Shown here piece by piece: positions 44,418 through 56,600 of a DNA stretch of 64,000 nucleotides. The DNA is from Oreocharis arfaki (lineage: Eukaryota > Chordata > Aves > Passeriformes > Paramythiidae): positions 412,827-476,826 of the forward strand of contig VZRR01008215.1 of NCBI GenBank assembly GCA_013398015.1, in the 5' to 3' direction. Each line of letters starts with the position of its first letter. The first letter of the stretch is position 1. The translations under genes were made by a program, and so were the position numbers. The notes beneath the pieces were generated by a model that did not search any database, was not told the DNA's origin, and saw only the letters and a list, made by a program, of their open reading frames with translations.

Positions 44418-47093
44418 GTAACACCATCCTCCTTTGTGCAGGAAACTGGAACAGGGTATCCTTCCTATACCTTCATTTTATAGATGAGAGTTGCTAACAA
44501 CAGCATTATAAAAGCAAGCTAACTGGTTCATGAAATAAATTTGAGGCATGCTGAGATTGTGGCATACTTCAAGAAGTAATTGTGGGCTGGCAGAAAGAAT
44601 CTTCTGAGAGGATGGCAGAGGTAGAACACATTAATGACTCTTTTGTGTTCTTCCTCTAAAGCAAAAGCATCTGCACAGTTTTAATTAGAAGTGGGTGGGG
44701 TGTTCTTGAGGATTTTTCTTTTTGTGGTATGATATTTAGACTTCTGGTTTGAATAAAAAATACTTCTGGGGAATAACAGCTTCATTTGCCTGTTGAAGCT
44801 ACAGGTGTGGTGAGGTTATTTTAATTTCAGTAGAATCATTTTAATTACAGACAGAGGAGTCTCAGATTAAGCAGTTGTTGATGTAGTCTGGTAGGGTTTC
44901 TTGGCGATTAAAGGCTTTGTGGTATGTTTTTATTCAGCTGTCTGTGGCAAGAGTAGAAATTTGTTGAAAGCTTGTGTTGAATTGGTTCAGTTTTGTCACT
45001 GTGCCATCACCTGCCACTGAGGTCACTTAAAACTCAAGTTTATGCAGGGCTAAGAATTACACTTGTAATATGTAAACAAATTACTGTGAGTACTGTGTAA
45101 CTCAGAGTTCTTAAGAAACAGCGTTGGCCAAGGCATTTCCTACTATCCTGTTTTTGGAAAATACAAAATACGTCTAAAATAAAACCAAGTTTCACCCTCT
45201 GACTATATTCAGTGGATATGACTGAAGGACAGCGCATCCAGTCCTCCAATCCAGTGTGAACCTCTCTTCATGGTTGGACAGATTTCTTGGTTTGAGACCT
45301 GAGTGCCTGAAAGTTCAGGATTTGTTTAGCCATAACTATGCGTAGGTGTAGATACTGTAGTGTACCAGTCCTTCTTTCTTCACAGTGTGTTGACTTTTTA
45401 TTGTCTTCATTGTTTAAAAACCAGTGTAGTTGAACCTGATGGTTCCTTAGATTTGAACTGCCTGAAGCTGCTGCCTGTTTGCAAATGTGGCTACTGAGAT
45501 TGTTTTTTAAAAAACAAGCAAACAAAAATAACAGGTCACATTGTCATAAGCCTGTTTTAGAAAGTAATTGATCGCATTGTCATAACCTCTTAAAACATCT
45601 TGTCAGCTAGGTAGGGTTTTTCCTGACAAATGCATCCATAGGAAGAAAGTGGAGGTCTCTGTCTTGGAGGGGAATTGACTGCTGCCTTGGTGTAGCTACC
45701 TTGTGTTTTCCAAACCAGAGTACAGGCACTCTGACAACACCGAAGTACTGCTTTTGTGTTCAGGCTTTGGTTCTCTGACAGAGCAGAGGCTTGTGTGTCC
45801 AGTCTGTGAATTGTGCTGTTTGGTGAATGGCATGGATGTGTAGTCCCCTTGAAATGCTAAGTGGAATATAAGCACAGCCAGAACATTTGCATCAACACAA
45901 GCACCTGTGAAGGTGGTACCCTCCAATGAGCTGGTTCAGCACAAGACAAGGGAGTTACCACATGGTTCCATGATGCTTTTCTAGCAGGGAGGTCAGAGAG
46001 CAAGTTTGATTTATAAGGGGCTGGGAGGAGGAATAGAGGAAGATTGGTTTGTTTGCTGAGCCTTCAGAGTGACATCTGTGTTATAGCCTTTCAGAGAGAT
46101 CAAAATACTTTCATTTCATGTGCTAGACCCCAATACTAGGCTTTTTTGTAATACTAGCAATACATACTTGTCCAGTTTATGTAGCTCTGTTTGGAATATT
46201 TCACAGACATTCCTAGAGAGGTAAACCCACAGATTTGTTACAGGCTGCTGGTCTACAGCTGGAACACTACCACCCACCACCCCCCCAATTTATTCTTAAA
46301 TATGGTTGGTTATAAAGAATGACTCTTCTCTAAACATTGCAGTGCAGTGTCTAACCAATTCACTATTCTATTTCTAGCATGTTGCTAGAAGTAATTAAAA
46401 GCTTCCCATCATGAAATAGGATCTGTAGGGTTTATTTGCATCTACTTTAATATGTACAAATTGATATCTTTAAATGCCACACAATGATTAGTTGTAAAAG
46501 ACAGTAATAGCTCACAATTTGAGCCATTAAGCTTTGCCCTCCCTTGTTTGCTCTGTTTGCAGTTTCACTGGAGTGTTACCGGTTTTTAGTATTAAGATGT
46601 TTTTCATAAACTTTAGAGCCGTGATCTTATCTGGTACTAGTCAACAGGAGGTGATTATAACTACTCTGTCTTAGTACTCACAACTTTATATTGTATTTGC
46701 TAATCTGCAAATACAATTATTTGAGGGGGGAAAAAAAAATCTGCAAGTCTTGTTTTTGAATAAGATTGCAACTCCATACCTGTAATTAAAGAGTAGCTTG
46801 GTTTCTCTCTTTAGCCATGTATTATTTGCATTGCAGTCAAATGTTTTTCTTCAAACACCAAGTGTAGTAGACTTGCAGGTGTCAAAAAAGAATGTGTTTC
46901 TTAATGGAAGAGCTTTGCCTGCATTCTTTGGATCACTTTTAAAAGAAAAGTTTTGTTAGTGCTGTTGCGCGCTCGAGGCTCGGGTTTTTGCCACGGGTTT
47001 TAGTGGGAGCTGGCGTGGAAGCGCCGTTGGCTCCCCAGCTGGGTGTGTGCAGAGCAGTGCTGCTCACGCTGCTTTTCGCTGTGTGCTGTTCAG
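44418..47093 (+). other. WDR26 intron 12 (2.7 kb)
   Basis: Mostly AT-rich. The last 130 bp (from about 46,965) switch abruptly to CpG-rich DNA that continues into exon 13. Within that segment the exon 13 frame stays open upstream to about 46,988 with no stop. No repeat identified in the remainder. Confidence 0.85.
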
Positions 47094-47230
47094 ATCACAA
47101 AGTGTACATCTGGCACAAGCGCAGCGAGCTGCCCATCGCGGAGCTGACGGGGCACACGCGCACGGTGAACTGCGTGAGCTGGAACCCGCAGATCCCAGCC
47201 ATGATGGCCAGCGCCTCCGACGACGGCACC
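46965..47230. other. Internal CpG/GC-rich tract
   Basis: About 265 bp of CpG-rich sequence sits inside AT-rich surroundings, spanning the intron 12 end and 137 bp of exon 13. It starts near 'gttgcgcgctcgaggctcggg' and ends in the middle of the exon. It could be a gene-conversion or recombination-hotspot footprint, or a small intragenic CpG island with regulatory activity. Confidence 0.75.
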
Positions 47231-47279
47231 GTTAGGATATGGGGACCAGCGCCTTTCGTAGACAACCAGGATATTGAAG
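47094..47279 (+). CDS. WDR26 exon 13, WD blades 6-7
   Basis: Completes the Asp codon, then HKVYIWHKRSELPIAELTGH, TRTVNCVSWNPQIPAMMASA and SDDGTVRIWGPAPF, ending one base into a Glu codon before GTAAAA. It supplies the end of blade 6 and the canonical blade 7. The protein is conserved, but codon use is odd. From about the fifth codon to the Thr codon ending at 47,230 nearly every third position is G or C with several CpGs. Codons then revert to ordinary use (GTT AGG ATA). Other WDR26 exons lack this. The donor GTAAAA is weaker than the other donors. Confidence 0.97.
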
Positions 47280-47428
47280 GTAAAAAAAAAAAACGTGCTG
47301 CTGAAAAATTAGTGGCTTCCTTTTTGTTTTTTCTAGTGTGTGACTGTTGATTTTTATCCAAGTTACTCATTTGGTGGAATGAAAAGGAAGCGACTGGTAT
47401 TTCCAGCATTATTCTGACGTGGCCCTAT

Positions 47429-47481
47429 AGAAAGCTGTGGTGCCACTAAGACCTACAGAAAACTGTGGTGTCACTAAGACC
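47429..47481 (+). repeat. 28-bp two-copy tandem duplication
   Basis: Two adjacent units, 47,429-47,456 and 47,457-47,481, share 'ctgtggtg' and 'cactaagacc' in register, with only two mismatches over 25 bases (the last three bases of unit 1 fall outside the match). The duplication is recent and local within intron 13. Confidence 0.85.
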
Positions 47482-47904
47482 ACAGTACTGTGTTAACTTA
47501 CTTACGCAGACTCCTTAAAAATCTTGCATCCAATGCTTGAAGTTTAGTAACGTACAGTGTTACTAAAATTGAAATAGCGCATTCTAACCACACTGCAAAT
47601 TGAGTGGTGGTATTGGAATGCTTACAGAAGGAATCTCCAAAGTCTAGAGAGAGTTTTCCCCAGGAAAATCTATACAAAACTGAATCTTTACTAACCATCA
47701 GTAACCATACATGTCCAGGGGAGATAACACATTGCTCGTTTTTTTGCTGCCCAAATGCACGCGGGTGTTCCCAGCCCTTCTTGCTTCCCCCAGAATTGTT
47801 AAGGAGATGACTGCTGGGGAGTTGTTGTGCAGTTTATGTGCTTCTGTCATTACGTATTCAGCCTTGCAGTAAGAATTTACAGGAGACATTAAAACAGGAT
47901 GTAG

Positions 47905-48155
47905 TATATCCTATTGCCACAGGACCTTGTGGATGTGGCTTCAAGGGGAACCTGGACAAAGTAATCAGAGAGAAATCCATTAAGTGCTGTTAGATAAGTA
48001 AATACCTCTAGTTCAGAATGTCCCTTAGGTAAAAATGGCTGAAAGTTGGAAGGATATTAGGAGGAAGAATTACCTCCTCTCCCTGCTCCAGTGCTTTAAT
48101 AAATCTGCTTCTAGTCTTGGACTAGGTGGACCAGCCTGGCTAATCTGTTTGTAAC
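47905..48155 (+). mobile_element. Old amniote interspersed repeat
   Basis: Successive blocks match, from memory, a retroelement 3' region widespread in reptiles and birds: 'aggaccttgtggatg', then 'ttcaaggggaacctggacaa', 'gagagaaatccattaag', 'aggaagaattacctcctct' and 'tggactaggtggacc'. It is probably CR1-related LINE tail sequence. It is too diverged for me to name the subfamily and has no coding capacity. Confidence 0.55.
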
Positions 48156-48713
48156 TCCTGGAATGCACCTGTAAGGAGTCAGAGCCTGTCCTCCAGTTGG
48201 TTTTACTCATGGCTTTGTTGTTTGGTTTTCTCCAGTGAGCTGCTTGCTCACTCTTTCTTAGTTCCTCCAGAAAATGAACTAGTAAGTGCCATCAAAACCA
48301 AACCAACAGCAAATGGATTTCTCACAGCAGTGCTTTTGCAGGAGGTGTAGGTGCATGAAATAATTCCTAACCACTTAGGAATCCTAAATGGGTGACAAAA
48401 CAGCTCTGTAATTAGCACACTCCTCTAGAACTTGTATGTAAATGTGTGTGTTACTTCTTTTTGGACCAGGTGCTTTTTGAGTACCCATACTTAAGATCCT
48501 AAATTAATTTCTAGATTTATATGAATAATTTTATCTAAAATAAATAATTTTAAGCATGGCATTTAGCTACAGTATAAGATCCATTAACTAGTGCATGTTC
48601 GGTTAAAATTTATGTAAATACATTGTATTAATTACCTTATGATAGAAATATGAACTGTTGCTAAGATCTTTAAGCTGTGATTTCTTTCTCTCTATGTTTT
48701 TGTTTTTGCTCAG

Positions 48714-48739
48714 AGGAATGCAGTAGCATGGATAGTTGA
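48714..48739 (+). CDS. WDR26 exon 14, C-terminus and stop
   Basis: AG completes Glu, then ECSSMDS and TGA at 48,737-48,739. The acidic/Ser tail after the last WD blade is identical to the mammalian end I recall, which confirms the stop. Confidence 0.97.
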
Positions 48740-49415
48740 TGGCGAATTTGGAGCAGACGACTTCAGTTTAACTTAATTAGTCGTATTTTAAATGGCTTGG
48801 GATTTGGTGCAAACAAACATGATTGATAGCTGGACAGACATGCTCGTCATGAAAAAGAACCATTTCTGAAGCCCGGTTGGGGCCAAACATTTACCACCTT
48901 TGCTTCATAGTAACCAGTCGAGATGAAGCACGTCCTTAGAACTTTGTTGGACACCGTGTTGAAATTACCCCCCCATCGGTTGTGAAGAACTGTGCTACAT
49001 TCAGGCTAACCATTGAACTCAGTATATATATTTTTCCCTCCTGCCTTTTTGTCTGGCAGGCTACTGTTCTTGTTGCTCTTCTGTGTAATGAAGTTTAAAT
49101 GCTTGTTTGGAACACTTTATTTAACAGTTTAGAAGGCTTGATAGAAAGAGTGCTTTAGTCTGAAGAGTATACATTGGATAGGAAAGTATTTCCTTCTCTT
49201 GTTTCTCAAGTCTCTCTCCGCCTTACTTAGCTTGAGATCTTTGCAGCTTGGTTCATGGATTCTAGCCTTGCCCGTTGCGCAGTATATCTATCAATTGAGA
49301 GGATAAACCAATGAACTATGTCAAAAGCACTCTCAGTATCACATTTGACAAAAAGTTTTGTACTTTTCACATAGCTTGTTGCCCTGCAAAGGGGTTAACA
49401 GCACAATTTTTTAAA

Positions 49416-49421
49416 AATAAA
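49416..49421 (+). terminator. Candidate proximal poly(A) signal
   Basis: AATAAA in an A/T-rich context 677 bp after the stop codon. It would give a short 3' UTR isoform. Confidence 0.45.
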
Positions 49422-52400
49422 TTATTTATAGGATTAAAATGACTTCATTTGTATACATTTGGAATTAAAACAATGCAAGAAGTGTCGTGAAACATGGTAT
49501 CACTGATGCTTTTCTGGAGTGTCCTGAGACCCAATCAAAAGCAGTGGCTGGAAGGAGATTTATATAGGCAGTAAAGCTTGTTTCAGATGGAGGAATTCAC
49601 TGTCCATCTTAACAGATAAACTGTGTTAGTTAGGAAAAAAAAGCATTCAGACTGCACCACCAGTCTAAGAGTTCAAACAAGAAGAGGTCTTTTTGGTTTT
49701 TTTAATTACATAAATATATGCAACAATGCTGGTGTAAAAGGTAGACTACACTTCGAGGGAGGAATGTGTTGAAAGAGTCCTTTCTTCACAAAGTCAACAC
49801 TTTGTATAAGTAATTTACGTACAAATCATAATTAAACACTTGTATTATGATGGAAATTTTTTCTTTATTCGATAAACAAGAGTGGACAGATTTTGTTGTT
49901 GAGGATATACTTTTAAGTTTGCAGATTTAAATGCCTCTCCCAGACCTTGTTGCAAGCTGGTGCTGTGGACATCTTGACACATCTAGGAATAGTTCACTAA
50001 TGTCCCATATTAAGGAAAAACAAAGACATTTATAATTTAAGTATTTATTCTTTTTGACATAAACAGATGGCCTGGCATCTCTGTGCTTCTGCACTACACC
50101 CAAATCCATTACAGGATGGCACTGGATTCCCTTTTGCCACCTTGAGTGGAAAGGTAGTGTTGGTACTGCTGTAAAGTAAAGAAGGAGCAGGGAAGGGCAT
50201 GCCACCAGGAGTCATGTGAGCAGAAGTGTGGACTTCATCCTTTCATGAGATAATGATCTAGTGTCCTTATTAGTCATGTGTGGAAGAAGGGTGGGGGAAG
50301 GTTTGCTGGAATTCCTGGGAAGAGAGTTGTAGTCACTTCGATGAATGGGAGTGTGGTGTTTCCCAGAAAAACAAAGTAAAGGTTAGGAGGTTAGATTTTT
50401 TTTTTCTTTTAGATTCCAGCCATCAGGTGGTGTGTGTTTTTCTTGCCTTGTGTGCAAACTTAAACATGAGTTAAGATTCTGATACTGTGGCTGAGAACAG
50501 CCCCAAGTCTCACATATGAGTCTTCTAATACCTCAAAACCAGGTAGGAACTTAACATTCAGCCTTAAAACTAAGGTGAATGCTTTGATGGCAATTACTGT
50601 TTCACAGCACTGGGAATACATGTGTAAACTTAAGATTATGAATCAGTTCCTTCATCGTTTAATCAGTTCTGGAGGAAGCTCTTTATTCTCTTCCTGGTTC
50701 AGACAGTGTAAGATTAGTCAGGCTTGTTCCTGTGGTGTTGATGTTGCAGGAAAGCAGACCAGTTCCTATGGTCAAATTTGAGTAAGCTAAACCTTGGGGT
50801 TTAAGGAAAAAATAATTACTTAAATTGTAAACATTAAATTGCAAAAGTGTTTTACATGTTGAAAACATGGTATAATTCATAAGCAATGCCAGTGTGAGAA
50901 TCTTTGGGAGTTACTGTAGTATTGCTCTGGAACTCATGTTTTCAAACCAAACATTGTTTAGGGAGAGTAAGGAGAATAATGGTTTTGATGTCTCTTAATG
51001 TCTCATACAATGGTCTGTCACTACGTACTCATGGAAATAAAGAGGGAACTTTAGGCAGGTGGTGAAGGCTGGATCAAGTCTCAAGTGTAGATTTAAAGTC
51101 TCAGATGCACTTCAGGCATTTTTAATGTGATGGCCGTAACTATCCAGAGTGAGGCTCCTTCCCTGGTACAGCTGTGGGGGGTGTATGGGCTGATGCCTGA
51201 TTTCCCCAGCAGTGCAATTAGGAATATGAACCTGGGACCTCTGCCAAAACACTGCCCCTCTCTTCTGGACTTGGTTTGTCCCTCTGAAGCACACTTGAGG
51301 TGTTTAGAAGCTGAGTTAGGGAGAAGCACGTGTTGGATCTCTCTCCCTCAGTGTCCTGGTGCAGCCATGCCTCGTAAAGGCAAGCTCCAAGCAGGTGGCA
51401 CTGCTTCCAGAGTGTCTCAGTGACAGCCTGTTTGCATCTCAAGGGCGATGAGCAGGCAGGACAGAAAGGTGAGATTAATCTTCATTTTGCCACACTACTC
51501 GGTCCCCCAGCAACTGCCACTAGAGATGTAGCAATGACTACCATTCCAACCTGGAGATGAAAGAGCAACCTAAACTTATTTCCAAGACATTGCATATTCA
51601 CACTATGTGGATTGAAAAGTACCAATACTTTTTGTGCACAGACAATAAAATGAGACCAGGGTTGGGTGGGGGGGGAGAAAACCCAAATAAGTTTGCTCAT
51701 TTGCAACACGTTGATTTCCATGTGCTTAAAAATGTTCGTAGGCTGGAGTGTAAGGCTGGAACAAGTAAACACCCACAATAAATTACTGTATTTCTAGTCA
51801 GCAGGCCCATGGTTTTAGAGAGGAAAATACTGTAAGTGTGTACTCATTTTGAAACTTTCTCTCGTCACCTGTTGGCTTCAAATATTTACAGTAGCCCCAG
51901 GTTATTATCAAGGCAGATCTTAAAAAAAAAAAATGCTGAAGCATTTTATTATCTGAATGTTCTTTAGCTGTTCAGGTAAGTAATTTTCAAGGCACAATGG
52001 AACACAAAAGGGAAAATGGTAGCTCTGTTCATGTTTTGGAGGGGAGGGAAGTGGGAGAAATGACACCTTTGTTTTTAAATTCCCTCTGTCTTTTCTAAAG
52101 TTCTCCAACTTTAAAGTTAACTTCTCTTTATGATTGGAGCAAAGATGCAAGCTAGAAATCTACCCAGATCTTGCCAGTTACTTCTCAACTTGGCTTCAAC
52201 CAGGTAATGTTTAATAAAACTCCGTCTGCTGTTGGGAGTTGGTGTCTAGTTGTGTATTTTTACACTGCTAAGTGATGCTCCCACCCAAAATCCGTTGTAA
52301 AGGCTTCCTTAGCAGGAAGCCAGGACTCGTACAATTAGCTGTAGCTCGAGGGGATATGTTGTAGATCCAAATGGGGAGGGAGGTAGAGAAAAAAGAATGG

Positions 52401-53655
52401 ACATAAAAAGCAGGATTTACTGACCAACAAACAAACTACTGTAACTCAAGGGGGAGGAGGAAAAATGCACTTTCAATAGTTTGTCCATATTTTTAGCTAC
52501 AAAATACACTTGTATCTAATTTCTTTTTGAGACGACTATTAAGAGGAGCACCCATCCCATAAATGGCTAATCCTCCTTTTGCCCTCCTCCTGTCTTTTCC
52601 ACGTTGGCTTGAGTCCATTTTCAGCTGCCATACTTGAGTTTTGAAAACTGCTACTTTTAACGATGTCTAGAAAGCAAAATCATTAACTATGACACTTTTT
52701 TTGAACAGGGTGGACTTAATTGAAGTGTGCAGTGTTGAACTACTGCTGCAGTAGCTGCCTCTAGTTGAAATAAACTGTAGCCAAGTTTTCTGTCTATTCA
52801 TCCAGATAATCTGGATTCAGTAAAACATCTGTGAGAGTGTTCCTCCCATCCGGTATGAGTGTGTGTGTGCATGTGTTCCACAAACAGACAGAGAACCAAA
52901 TGTTCTAGGTACTTGTCATGTTTTATTGCATACTTTTAAGTCGTGTGTATGTGAAGTGTCCTTTGACCAGAAGGTTTTGGTTAATATCAGTATATTTTTA
53001 TAAATTTGAAATTCATTGTGCCCCATCTTTTTTCATAAACATTTTTCATTCCTAGGGTATATGTGCTAGATTTGAAACTTAACATTTTTAGGCACAGATG
53101 GAAAAAGTTATTGGCTCCTTGAAAACATATGGGACAAAATGGATCCTCAAAGCATGTATGTACTTACAAACCAAGCTGTAGAGATCAAGAAAAGAACTTT
53201 ATTGTTGATCTCAAGATTTCTAAATTGTCAAGATTTATATGGAGTTGTGGTGGAACTAGTTAACACTTAGAGCTTTTGGTATGTAATGACTATTTGCTAT
53301 GGACTGATATTAAATGTTTCAAAGGATTGCGTTCTTAAACTTTCTGGATTTTTGTTACTCTCCTCGGATATTATTAAGTAGTTAAAAATTTCTTTGCTAT
53401 ATTACATTAAAAACATAAGAACTTTGGGTCTCGTATTTATTTTCACTTGTTTTACTAATTATTTACAGAACACCGTTTTAACTTTTTTATTTTATAAATG
53501 TGTAGTATTTTAAACATATCTTTACAAATTGTTCAATTGGAACTACATTAACTTCTGATTTGTTTTTATTAGGATTTTTAAAAAAAAAAATACACTTTTT
53601 CCATGTTGGTGCACAGCACTTAACAGAAATGTTTGTATTCCCTTTCTTTCAATTC

Positions 53656-53668
53656 AATAAACAATAAA
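53656..53668 (+). terminator. Candidate distal poly(A) signals
   Basis: Two AATAAA hexamers one base apart (53,656-53,661 and 53,663-53,668). Cleavage would be expected about 15-25 bp downstream, near 53,685. They are the last canonical signals before a clear change to mixed-composition intergenic sequence. Confidence 0.6.
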
Positions 53669-53690
53669 TAACTGGAATGAATAGTTCTTA

Positions 53691-56600
53691 GTTTCCCTAA
53701 CTTCACTTATATGACTGACTTGGATGTTAATTTCTCGATCATTAATTATAGATTTCTTGGTAGTATTTCACTTCCTTGCTAGGACAATTAATTTGTGGCA
53801 GTGTAGCTGCAGCTGAGTCGCTCAGTGCTGTGTGCAGCTCTCCCATCTCTGCTGTCTGGCTCTAATCTACCTCACCCTTGTGTTTGTGCTGCACTTTAGC
53901 CCTCGACTTGCCCCCGTCCCAGGCTGTGCTTATCTCACGTGCAGAACGTCTGCTCCCTTGAGGCTCCGTGAAATCCCTCATTCCTTAATGCTGCAGCTTG
54001 CTTAAATACCAGACTCAGGTTGCTGTAGGTGATCTGTGAGTTTCATGGGGTTTTTTGATACCTCGTATTAAGAAGGTTCTCCTAAGGTACTGGGATTTCC
54101 TGCCTTTGTGTTCCCTCCAGCTCGTCCCCAGAATGTGACCCCACATTCTCGTCCCTCTTCCCTGTGCCTTAAAACAGAGCCTCACCTTTGTCCTGCATTT
54201 TTATTCAGCTCTAGCTTATGTTAAAAAATTGTGCCTGAATTTCCACTCGTGTATCTTTTCCGAACTCAAACCTTTTGCTAACATGCAGAAGGAATTCAAT
54301 CTTTTCCATTGGAAATTCAGTCTTGGAATTCTTTTAACTTAGGTATTGATTAGAAGAAGTCTTCACTCTCTCTAGTAGCACCTTTGTATTAACTTTATTC
54401 TCTCCCTTACAGGTTAGGCAGTATGTAGACAATTACAGCTTAAATGCAGCTGCCAAGAGCAGGGATGTGCCTTATTCTTCTCCATGTCCTACTTTGTGCC
54501 ACTTCCCTTGGCTGCTGGTATTTGCAGGAGGGTTCTTGAATTGCAGACCCACTTCAGCCATAAATTATCCACACAGCAGATGAAGTAAGTTCCTAACAAA
54601 CCCAGCCAAAAAAGCTGTGCTTCATCTGCTGTCCTCTCTGCCTTTAATGGGTCAGAAGAGTGCAAGAGAAACAGGTATATGAATTCTATAGACCTGTGAC
54701 GTTTCAGCATTTGTAAGATTTAAGTCCTGGGGGTTTGGGTATTGTGGTGTTTTTTTTTTTTTTCCTAATGTGCTTTTTGGTTTTTTGTTTGTTTTTTAAA
54801 AATCATTCAGATTATGTCAGAGTAATTCCACAAGGAGCCTGAGAGTAGATGTGCATTTCTTAGCTTAAATCCAAACTCTGCCTGAGGAGAGCCCTTCCGT
54901 ACACCTTGTCCCGTGCTCTCTGTGCTGCCCAGTCACCTTCTTGCGTGTCTTGCACGTGCCAAGGCTGTCACCTCATCCCAGAAGGATGGCAGTGCCAGTT
55001 GTCTCCTCACTTTAAAAGACCTGTAATGCTCTGGAGGATAACCACTGAGGCTTGTGTGCCTCTGTTTCTGCCAAAGATAAGGTGGTGACTGTACTGATAA
55101 CTGCATGGTGGTTCATATATGTAGCCCTAATGTTCCTATTGCTACTTCCACTGTCCATCATACCCTATACTTAAAGGCATAAATGGTCTTTTGGCACTTG
55201 TACAAAATCCTAGAGAGCTTCTTGTGAGAAGAAGGAATTAGAATAAAGCTATGACAATCCTGAACAGATAAAAATTTTCCTTTTTGGGCTAATCAGGGGT
55301 TCTGCTTTGTTGTTAACCTTCCATGTAGAATTGTTCTTAGGATTACTGATCACACCACGGATTCACCATGTTCCATAATACAGAACCACTTTAGAAAACC
55401 AAACCAGTAATTTACTGGATTAAGGAGGCAAGTATATTCTTTAAGAAAACAGGCTCAATAACCAACAGTCTGTAACTACTGATTAATTAGGGGGAAACAT
55501 GCAATTGTACACAATTTAACTAACCCCCCAAATGCAGCAATCTAATGTTTCTGAAAACTGATGCAGGACGATCATCTTTGCAAGCTGGCCAGGCTGTAGA
55601 TTGTGGGTGAGGAAAAGGGCTCAGTAACATCAGCTGGATACATATTTATATTTTTTTGTTGGTTTCTCATGGTTAATAATTCACTCTTGAGGAAGGAAGT
55701 GGGGAGAATCCACAATTCCATCTCTCTAGGTCAGTATATACACATGCTCTCCCATTGGTTTTTCCCCTCGGATATGTTGTTGTTTTCTCTTATCCTTCTC
55801 TGTCCCACTCCCACCTCTGAAGAAGCACTTCCCTTGGTAGAGAAGAGAAGCTTTTCCTAGTGACTGATAAATTTTACCAATTCCATGAGGGAATGGGTCT
55901 GCTCTATCTCATGTCCTCAGGGCAATTCCAAGATGCTACTGGAAATCATCAGAGACAATGTAGCGTATGAACATTTTCATTAATAGTAAAGCTCTTCTCT
56001 CAAAATCCTGTCTTTAGACTAAGATATCAAGCTGCTAGTTTAAGTGATGGACTTACAAATTAATGCTCATGTTTCTCAGTGTGAAATAAGTTTAGTGAAA
56101 TGTATCTACTGTCAGCAGTGGAGCGAGGACTTGACTAAGGCCCTTTTGTCTAACACCTAAAATATGTGTAGTAGGTTTTTTCACACACAAATAAAATCAT
56201 TTAATTGCCTAACATAATCTGCTAAAAAAGTTACTGACTTTCTACCCATTTAAAGTTTTATTTGCTCTCCTTTGTCCAGACCTACCTCCTGTCTGGGTTT
56301 TGGCTTTATAGGGCAGTGCTTTTTGTAGTTTGATGTTGTGCTGTCAGGTAGTCAGTGGCATCCAGCTGGGGTAGGTGTTTCCTTAGTTATTTTTTTAATG
56401 AGCACGACTTTCAGCAGTTTTTCATCTTTAACACAGCTGCACTTGGACTCCATCCATCAAAAATTTACAGCCAAACTTTCACTAGAACAAACACTGAACA
56501 CAAGGTATCTACAGCAATAAAGCATCAGTGTTGCCTTTTCATGACTGGCCCTGAAAACAATTGTTAACTCCAGCTGTACACTAAAACCCCAAGTACTTAA

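Larger units (their letters stand above)
47280..48713 (+). other. WDR26 intron 13
   Basis: 1.4 kb. It holds an A-run just after the donor (47,282-47,292), an imperfect 28-bp tandem duplication (47,429-47,481) and an old interspersed repeat (about 47,905-48,155). The acceptor CAG is preceded by a T-rich tract. Confidence 0.85.
48740..53690 (+). other. WDR26 3' UTR (predicted, about 5 kb)
   Basis: A long AT-rich, non-coding stretch after the stop, on the T-rich transcribed strand, without interspersed repeats that I recognise. Several canonical AATAAA signals occur: 49,416, 51,036, 51,644, 51,777, 52,213, 52,769, and a pair at 53,656 and 53,663. The last pair is the likely distal end, consistent with the long 3' UTR of mammalian WDR26. 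The first gives a short form of about 0.7 kb. The true end cannot be decided from sequence alone. Confidence 0.6.
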
